From Aliivibrio sp. EL58 (GTDB taxonomy: Bacteria > Pseudomonadota > Gammaproteobacteria > Enterobacterales > Vibrionaceae), in the NCBI RefSeq assembly GCF_900312675.1, contig NZ_OMPC01000009.1:124001-188000 (forward strand): a DNA stretch of 64,000 bases. The letters are read 5' to 3'. Every line of letters starts with the position of its first letter. The stretch's first letter is position 1. The notes beneath the pieces were generated by a model, which saw nothing but the letters and a program-made list of their open reading frames with translations, was not told the DNA's origin and made no database searches. Both the position numbers and the translations under genes were made by a program. Of the stretch, positions 58,384 through 64,000 are shown piece by piece.

Positions 58384-58794
58384 TTAAATACCAACTTGAT
58401 CAGCGGTAAGGTTGTGAAACTCCGCTGGGATTTGATCCCATGCCGATTTAATTTCACGTAACATATCAACCACATCATCAATCGGTTGAGGTTCATTGTT
58501 TTGATTTGCGTGTGAAATTTGACGGATCATAAAGTCATACAAAGAATCAAGATTGCTTGCGATATCACCACCATCATCCATTGAAAGGCAAGTACGTAGA
58601 CTAATCACGATATCTAATGCTTTACCAAGACGTTCGCCCTTTACAGCTGTATTTCCTTGCTGCATAGCTGCTTTACCTTGGATTAATCGCTCAATAGCAC
58701 CAGCCATTAGCATTTGAATTACCTTATGAGGTGATGCAGCACTTAATTGGCTATCAATTGATACCTTCTTATATGCTTGTAGTGAACCTCTCAT
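58384..58794 (-). CDS. fliS: Flagellin export chaperone FliS
   Basis: Four-helix chaperone (136 aa) that keeps flagellin unfolded for export. Family features: MRGSLQAYKKVSIDSQLSAASPHKVIQMLM in overlapping blocks, GERLGKALDIVISLRTCL and the C-terminal LREIKSAWDQIP. It follows flaI by 15 bases and is the last gene of the flaG-fliD-flaI-fliS group. Confidence 0.95.
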   Translation of the reverse strand: MRGSLQAYKKVSIDSQLSAASPHKVIQMLMAGAIERLIQGKAAMQQGNTAVKGERLGKALDIVISLRTCLSMDDGGDIASNLDSLYDFMIRQISHANQNNEPQPIDDVVDMLREIKSAWDQIPAEFHNLTADQVGI

Positions 58795-58809
58795 CGTATT
58801 TCCTCAGTT

Positions 58810-59100
58810 TTATTGAAATTTTCTATATAGCTGAACCGATTTTTTTGCATGGTTCAACTTTTGATAATCTAAAGCAAATTGCTGCCCTAATTGATTCATG
58901 TCATCAACAATTAATTTGGTTCTAGCAATTGCGGCTTGCCATTCAGTGGAATGCACTATTTCTGACACCTGCATACACTGATGCAAGAGTTGTTCCCGAT
59001 TTGATAAAAAAGTCGCCAACAGTTCAAAATTAATATCATCGATTTGATATAGACTTTGTAACTCACGGTCTAATTTTTCTAATTGTTGTAATAACATCAT
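58810..59100 (-). CDS. flaI: FlaI, FliT-like flagellar chaperone
   Basis: Small helical protein (96 aa) with little sequence identity to enteric FliT but in the same place and of similar size and charge. Vibrio annotations call it FlaI; the likely partner is FliD. The ATG at 59100 (or the adjacent one at 59097) is preferred over a GTG at 59109. It lies 33 bases after fliD and 15 before fliS. The chaperone role is inference from position. Confidence 0.72.
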   Translation of the reverse strand: MMLLQQLEKLDRELQSLYQIDDINFELLATFLSNREQLLHQCMQVSEIVHSTEWQAAIARTKLIVDDMNQLGQQFALDYQKLNHAKKSVQLYRKFQ

Positions 59101-59133
59101 CGAAAACACCTAATATATGGTTTTACTATTCTT

Positions 59134-61101
59134 TTAGCCTAATGCGTTCATCATGCCAGATAACTGAGCTTTCATTTTTCCTGTGACGTCTTGCATATTG
59201 GCAAATTTATTACGAGTACGCTCTTGCATGCTGTCCATTCGGCGATCTAAATCCACTTGCTGATCATTTAAACGATAATTTTGATCTCGCATAGTATTCA
59301 TTCGAGTACGAATAGGACCAGTCACTCCTGTCATACTTTGAATAACATCTTCTATTTTTTTAGCAAACCCTTTCGAACCGCCAAAAAAAGTGTGCAATTG
59401 ACCAAAGTTTTCATTCAATTGACGATCGAGCATTGTGTGGTTTATTTCTAACGTTCCCTGGCGAGTCGTCGAAATACCTAATTCTATAAGCGTTTTAACA
59501 TCTTTTGGAGCGGATTCCACAGGTGCCACAAAAGCGGATTTCAACCGGGATTCAGCTGAACGAACGACACTATCTCCAGCTAATGGGCCACTTTGCCCTG
59601 TCGCAGGATCAAAACCACTCAGTGCTTGAGTCGTTTCATAAAACTGATTATAGGTAGCAACAAATTGTTCAATCGCAGCTTTTACACCATCCCTATCAAA
59701 CTGCACATCTAAATCAATACGCTTACTGTTCTCAGTTGTTGTGCCTTTTAGCGTGATATCAACGCCATGAACCGCATCTTGAATGACATTGGTGTCACTG
59801 CTTATTCTAGCAACGCCATCTAATACTACTTTTGCACTGCTCGCGGTTTGGACCTCTTGAAGACCTGAATACAAAGGCTTACGTGGAGCTTCAGGCTTAA
59901 TCGCTTCTACGACTTTTTCTATCGGTTCTAATTTTTCTTTCGCTATTTCTTTGATCGTTGGCGGCAGCTGTTCAATCTTTTCTTTTGCTATATCAACAAG
60001 TTCTTTTTTAGGTGCAACTTGAGGGGCTTCATAAGTGATACCTGCAGATTGAAATACAGTATCTGGAGTTTGACCTATTTCAGCTAACGCTTCTGCCGCC
60101 GATTGATCACCCTGTTTTGCCGCTTTAGCTAATTCTACTTTTTCATCTTCGCTTGGTAGCGCTGCTTGTAATGTACCAGCGGTACGCTCACTCCAGCCAG
60201 ACATGCCTGATGTTGGGTCTGTTGGATCTTCAAGTGTAGATAATGCAGCCGTTGCCTCTTGTTGAACTAAAATCTCTTTTGCCGCTTTTTCTTCACGCGC
60301 AAGTTCTCTATTAGCAACATCAATTAAAGGTTTAAAGTAAGCGTATTTTTCTTCATCACTTAATTCTGGAATTTGTTCTTGAGTTAGAGGAGCTCCAACT
60401 TGTTGAGCGGCAATCTCAGGCGTATTTTGATAATTAAGAAGTGTTGGTATATCAAACTTTGTTGACACTGATGAATCAAAATTTGGATTGAACGCGAGAC
60501 GATGTAGCTGATCATTATATTCTGCATCAACTTCAATTTTAACTTTATGACTTTCGCCAGGCTTATCTGAGGCGAGAATAAGACGTGATCCGCCATCGTC
60601 TTTAACGATAGAGGCTTGTACGCCAGGATTTGATGGCGCACCGTTGATCTGCTTTAACAAATCGGTAATTTTGTTATTTTTACCAATAATTTCAATAGTG
60701 AACTCTTTATCACCTAATGAAATATCAAGCTTGCCAGGACCAAATTTAGCATCATCACGAATTGGCGATGATGCTAATTTTTGTGCTTGAGCTAATTGTA
60801 AAACATCAATTGTGTATCGACCGGCCAAGGCTTCAGGTGTTGCTGTAGCACTCACCACTGCATCATCACTACTTGAAATCGTTCGTGATGCAAACGTATC
60901 TTCTTGACGAAACGTCGACATTAAGTTTTTCATGGTATCTAACGATTCTTGCAGACGGCCGTAACCACTGATATTCATATCTATATCTGAGCGCTCACGG
61001 TCAATGCGCTGCTGCTTTGGTAAGCGCTCGCTTTCAACTATTTTGCTCACCATAGAATTAATATCTAGGCCACCACCCATCCCCATCGGGCTCATACTCA
61101 T
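59134..61101 (-). CDS. fliD: Flagellar cap protein FliD
   Basis: Filament cap (655 aa). The conserved N-terminal block MGMGGGLDINSMVSKIVESERLP and the C-terminal TRMNTMRDQNYRLNDQQVDLDRRMDSMQ match FliD. At 655 residues it is much longer than enteric FliD (about 470). The extra length is an acidic, Ala/Glu/Pro-rich region at roughly residues 235-415, between the two conserved parts. FliD length varies widely among species, so this may be an exposed domain. Confidence 0.94.
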   Translation of the reverse strand: MSMSPMGMGGGLDINSMVSKIVESERLPKQQRIDRERSDIDMNISGYGRLQESLDTMKNLMSTFRQEDTFASRTISSSDDAVVSATATPEALAGRYTIDVLQLAQAQKLASSPIRDDAKFGPGKLDISLGDKEFTIEIIGKNNKITDLLKQINGAPSNPGVQASIVKDDGGSRLILASDKPGESHKVKIEVDAEYNDQLHRLAFNPNFDSSVSTKFDIPTLLNYQNTPEIAAQQVGAPLTQEQIPELSDEEKYAYFKPLIDVANRELAREEKAAKEILVQQEATAALSTLEDPTDPTSGMSGWSERTAGTLQAALPSEDEKVELAKAAKQGDQSAAEALAEIGQTPDTVFQSAGITYEAPQVAPKKELVDIAKEKIEQLPPTIKEIAKEKLEPIEKVVEAIKPEAPRKPLYSGLQEVQTASSAKVVLDGVARISSDTNVIQDAVHGVDITLKGTTTENSKRIDLDVQFDRDGVKAAIEQFVATYNQFYETTQALSGFDPATGQSGPLAGDSVVRSAESRLKSAFVAPVESAPKDVKTLIELGISTTRQGTLEINHTMLDRQLNENFGQLHTFFGGSKGFAKKIEDVIQSMTGVTGPIRTRMNTMRDQNYRLNDQQVDLDRRMDSMQERTRNKFANMQDVTGKMKAQLSGMMNALG

Positions 61102-61125
61102 GAAGCTCTTTCCTCAATTAACGTT

Positions 61126-61545
61126 TTATATCCTCTCAGCTATCAATCCAGAAGCACTGGCAGCTAATTCTCTAGCAACTTCCAACATTTTTTCATCAGG
61201 GATCTGACGGATGATATCACCTGAGCTAACCTCAATGACGGTAATAACCTGCCGCCCTGATTCTTCATCTAGGTGAAATGATAATCCTCGAACCATGCTT
61301 TTAACGTATTCATTCAGCTCTTTTACTGCTTTATGAAGTTCTTCTTTCTTTTTCGTTTCAAGCTTTTGTTCTGCTTCTACCACTATAGCTTGGCTTTGCG
61401 TCATTGTTTCTGACGGTTCAGTGTTTGCTGTTTTATTTACGGTATTCACAGATAATGTTGGCTGCACATTAGATCTAGCAATTTGCGTGCCGTTATTTGG
61501 GGATAGAGAGGACAGGATTGATGAAGATACAGATGATGGATTCAT
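61126..61545 (-). CDS. flaG: FlaG family protein
   Basis: Small protein (139 aa) with a low-complexity N-terminus and the conserved FlaG domain at the C-terminus: LSFHLDEESGRQVITVIEVSSGDIIRQIPDE in overlapping blocks. FlaG affects filament length in several polar flagellates. The ATG at 61545 has AGGAGG, the strongest ribosome-binding site nearby. It is first in the flaG-fliD-flaI-fliS group. Confidence 0.92.
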   Translation of the reverse strand: MNPSSVSSSILSSLSPNNGTQIARSNVQPTLSVNTVNKTANTEPSETMTQSQAIVVEAEQKLETKKKEELHKAVKELNEYVKSMVRGLSFHLDEESGRQVITVIEVSSGDIIRQIPDEKMLEVARELAASASGLIAERI

Positions 61546-61565
61546 AGTATTTTCCTCCTAATACG

Positions 61566-61597
61566 AAAAAAGACAGCTGGAGAGCGGTCCGGCTGTC
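61566..61597 (-). terminator. Terminator of flagellin gene flaE
   Basis: Read on the minus strand, GACAGC / GCTGTC arms with an inner GGA/TCC pairing are followed by a run of six T, 74 bases after the flagellin stop and just before flaG. Confidence 0.8.
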
Positions 61598-61670
61598 ATA
61601 TTTCAGTAAGTGGGTTGACGATGAAGCCGCCCACCTACCTATTTAAGTATTATCAATTAATCAGAGTGGA

Positions 61671-62807
61671 TTAACGTAATAGACCTAGAGCAGCGTTTGG
61701 CGCTTGCTTAGCTTGAGCTAAGATAGAAGAGCTTGCTTGCTGTAGGATTTGTGCTTTAGTCATTTCAGTTGTTTCTTTCGCGAAATCAACGTCTTTGATT
61801 TGGCTCTTAGCAGCAGAAACGTTTTCGTTAATGTTGTCTAAGTTGTTGATTGTGTGACCCATACGGTTTTGAGCTGCACCTAGCTCAGAACGGTGGCTAT
61901 CAACAAATTTCATTGCTGCATCAACAACTGCGATTGCGTCTTGAGAACCAGCTACTGAAGTAACATCGATGTTACCAACAGTTTTTTGAGCTTGAATTGC
62001 ATCAGACATACCAGTTTCGTTAGCTAGAGCGCCAGAGAATTCGATTTCGCCTTCAATAGTGCCTTTTGCTGCGAATACTTGCAGTTTACCGTCTTCACCA
62101 ACAGAAGCACTAACTTTGTCAGTTTGGCCGTTGATGTACGTTGCAACTTCTTCAATATCATCGCCAGCTTTAGCGTTGATTGAAACAGATTGCTCTTCAC
62201 CAGACTTATCTGTGAAAGAGATTGTCATGTTTGCATCTTTACCAGCAGTCCAACCAGCAGCAACACCTTCTTTCGCAGTGAAAGATTGGCCACCCATGTT
62301 TGACTCATCTGCACGTAGGTTGTTCAGAGTAAGCATTACTGCTTCACCAGAATCAGCACCAACTTGGAAAGATTTAGTACCGAAGCTACCGTTTAGTAGA
62401 CGAGTGCCACCAAAAGAAGTTGTTTCAGCGATACGGTTCATTTCATCAGAAAGAGCCGTTACTTCTTGTTGGATTGCGCTACGGTCAGCGTCAGTGTTTG
62501 AACCATTTGACGATTGCAGTGCAAGATCACGTACACGAGAAAGGATGTTTGAAGTCTCTTTCATTGCGCCTTCAGCTGTTTGCATCATAGAGATGCCGTC
62601 GTTTGCGTTACGAACCGCTACGTCTAGACCACGAGTTTGCGTGTTTAAACGGTTAGAGATTTGTAGGCCAGCAGCATCATCTTTAGCACTGTTGATCTTG
62701 TTGCCAGAAGATAGACGTTCCATTGATTGGTTAACGTCAGATGTTGCGCTGTTTAAGTAACGCTGAGCTGTCATTGCTGATACGTTAGTATTTACTGTAA
62801 TAGACAT
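61671..62807 (-). CDS. flaE: Flagellin (by position FlaE)
   Basis: Filament subunit (378 aa). Conserved D0/D1 ends: [19 protein letters not shown] at the N-terminus, [21 protein letters not shown], and a C-terminus [25 protein letters not shown]. The middle domain (about 190-290) is the variable part, starting [16 protein letters not shown]. The ATG at 62807 has TAGGAG 7 bases upstream; the frame extends to 62867 without support. The letter is assigned from gene order in Aliivibrio (flaABCDE then flaG) and is less sure than the function. I found no convincing sigma-28 promoter in the 242-base gap upstream. Confidence 0.9.
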   Translation of the reverse strand: MSITVNTNVSAMTAQRYLNSATSDVNQSMERLSSGNKINSAKDDAAGLQISNRLNTQTRGLDVAVRNANDGISMMQTAEGAMKETSNILSRVRDLALQSSNGSNTDADRSAIQQEVTALSDEMNRIAETTSFGGTRLLNGSFGTKSFQVGADSGEAVMLTLNNLRADESNMGGQSFTAKEGVAAGWTAGKDANMTISFTDKSGEEQSVSINAKAGDDIEEVATYINGQTDKVSASVGEDGKLQVFAAKGTIEGEIEFSGALANETGMSDAIQAQKTVGNIDVTSVAGSQDAIAVVDAAMKFVDSHRSELGAAQNRMGHTINNLDNINENVSAAKSQIKDVDFAKETTEMTKAQILQQASSSILAQAKQAPNAALGLLR

Positions 62808-63049
62808 AAATAGATCTCCTAAGGGATAATGCAATGGCGGTGTGGTCTCATCCTCCGCACCAACCATCGTTTCTCACATATATTTAAAAGCATATCTCTA
62901 TGTATTAAGTAGACTCTCACCTCTACAAAATACATCGCGAGATAGCCTAAGTTTAATTTTATAAAGTAAGTCAAACTCACTTATAACCTGTTGGGATAGA
63001 ACTTTGCAGATAGCTTAGCTCTCATTCTCACAAGTGTTTACTATGCTGA

Positions 63050-64000
63050 TTAGCCCAACAGGCCTAATGCTGCATTTGGTGCCTGCTTAGCTTGAGCAAG
63101 AATAGACGAGCTCGCTTGTTGCAGGATTTGAGATTTCGTCATAGCTGTCGTTTCTTTAGCAAAATCAACATCTTTGATTTGGCTGTTAGACGCATTCACG
63201 TTCTCATTAATATTTTCTAAGTTGTTAATGGCATGACCAAAACGGTTTTGGAAAGCACCTAAATCAGCACGATTTGAATCTACGTATTGCATTGCTGAGT
63301 CAAGAATTGCTACCGCTTTTTGTGAACCACCAACCGTTGTTACATCAATGCTTTTTACTGTATCAGTAACCTTATTACCCATACCTAACTCGCTGCTTAA
63401 TGCGCCACTGAATGCAATATCAGTTGCTTCAGCTGCTGCAAATACTTGCAGTTTACCTTCTTCTGTAACAGAGGCGTTTACGGCATCGCTTTGACCATTG
63501 ATGTAAGTAGCTACTTCTTCAATGTCATCACCAGCTTTTGCATTGATTGTGATGTTTTGTTCTTGGCCATCTTTATCAACAAAATTCATTGTTAATTCAG
63601 TGTTTTCTGCACTTACTGACCAGTTTGCATCTTTGCCTTCCGTCGCAGAATAAGTGTGACCACCCATCGCTGTTGTATCAGAACGCATGTTATTCAGTGT
63701 TAGCATTACCGCTTCGCCTGAATCCGATCCAATTTGGAAAGACTTAGTTCCAAACTGGCCATTTAGTAGACGAGAGCCACCAAACGAGGTTGTTTCTGCA
63801 ATACGGTTTAATTCGTCATTCAAAGCAACCACTTCTTCTTGAATCGCAGTACGGTCAGCTGTTGTGTTTGAACCGTTAGAAGATTGAAGTGATAAATCAC
63901 GCATACGTTGAAGGATGTTCGTTGTTTCGTTCATCGCACCTTCAGCAGTTTGCGCCATTGAGATACCATCGTTTGCATTTCGAACTGCAACATCTAAGCC
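63050..64000 (-). CDS. flaD: Flagellin (by position FlaD), 5' end beyond the window
   Basis: Second flagellin; the frame is open through the window edge, beginning inside [21 protein letters not shown], so about 60 N-terminal residues are missing. It is closely similar to the next flagellin in the conserved parts ([27 protein letters not shown]) and differs mainly in the central domain, where it is shorter ([21 protein letters not shown]). It ends ALGLLG. Gene letter by position only. Confidence 0.88.
   Translation of the reverse strand, partial: GLDVAVRNANDGISMAQTAEGAMNETTNILQRMRDLSLQSSNGSNTTADRTAIQEEVVALNDELNRIAETTSFGGSRLLNGQFGTKSFQIGSDSGEAVMLTLNNMRSDTTAMGGHTYSATEGKDANWSVSAENTELTMNFVDKDGQEQNITINAKAGDDIEEVATYINGQSDAVNASVTEEGKLQVFAAAEATDIAFSGALSSELGMGNKVTDTVKSIDVTTVGGSQKAVAILDSAMQYVDSNRADLGAFQNRFGHAINNLENINENVNASNSQIKDVDFAKETTAMTKSQILQQASSSILAQAKQAPNAALGLLG

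Noticed and set aside
62059-62760. 233-codon plus-strand frame opposite the flagellin gene
   Set aside because: Antisense to conserved flagellin codons, Ser/Arg-rich, with no family match; a shadow frame caused by codon bias.
62808-63049. Search for a sigma-28 promoter before flaE
   Set aside because: Several TAAA sequences are present but none has a GCCGATAA-like partner at the proper spacing.
62987-63062. 9-bp inverted repeat CCTGTTGGG / CCCAACAGG around the flaD stop
   Set aside because: One arm is coding sequence for the flagellin C-terminus and the stop; the arms are 58 bases apart and no T run follows, so a terminator is not supported.

Overview
The window comes from a marine gammaproteobacterium of the Vibrionaceae, most likely the genus Aliivibrio (A. 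fischeri or a close relative). The basis is AT-rich DNA, the Vibrio-type polar flagellar locus with FlrA/FlrB/FlrC instead of FlhDC, a flagellin array next to flaG-fliD-flaI-fliS, the ParC/ParP polar chemotaxis genes, and a tandem pair of FadL porins beside fadIJ. Species assignment is inference, since no database search was possible.

Layout. Positions 1-8350 hold housekeeping genes in mixed orientation: the 5' end of clcA, an LpxM-type lipid A acyltransferase, a HIT protein, yfcL-epmC, an MgtC-like and a TRIC-like membrane protein, aroC, a 37-residue small protein, prmB, and the divergent smrB and sixA. Positions 8505-20413 hold a cytoplasmic M16 protease and a lipid block: fadIJ (beta-oxidation), two fadL outer-membrane fatty-acid channels, a DUF2238 membrane protein and mlaA. 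FadR-like operators precede fadI and both fadL genes. The fadI-fadL gap also carries a well-supported candidate small RNA on the minus strand.

Positions 20520-27516 are a complete cytochrome c maturation operon, ccmABCDEFGHI, read on the minus strand with mostly 1-4 bp overlaps.

Positions 27792-64000 are one large motility and chemotaxis region, read almost wholly on the minus strand. From promoter-proximal to distal the order is flagellins (flaD, flaE), flaG-fliD-flaI-fliS, flrA, flrBC, fliEFGHIJ, fliKLMNOPQR-flhB, flhA-flhF-flhG-fliA, cheYZAB, parC-parP-cheW and a DUF2802 gene. A PilZ gene on the plus strand sits between flhB and flhA. Good sigma-54 (-24/-12) promoter matches lie before flrB, fliE, fliK and flhA, which fits the hierarchy in which FlrA with sigma-54 turns on flrBC and FlrC/FliA act later.

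Points worth a second look are the candidate CRP-controlled sRNA between fadI and fadL, three FliM-like CheY-docking motifs repeated in the CheA linker, a sigma-54 promoter embedded in the hairpin after flrA, a three-copy intergenic repeat, a TTTCAGG heptamer array that forms a hairpin, and a large insert in FliD. No insertion sequence, prophage, CRISPR array, rRNA or tRNA was seen.
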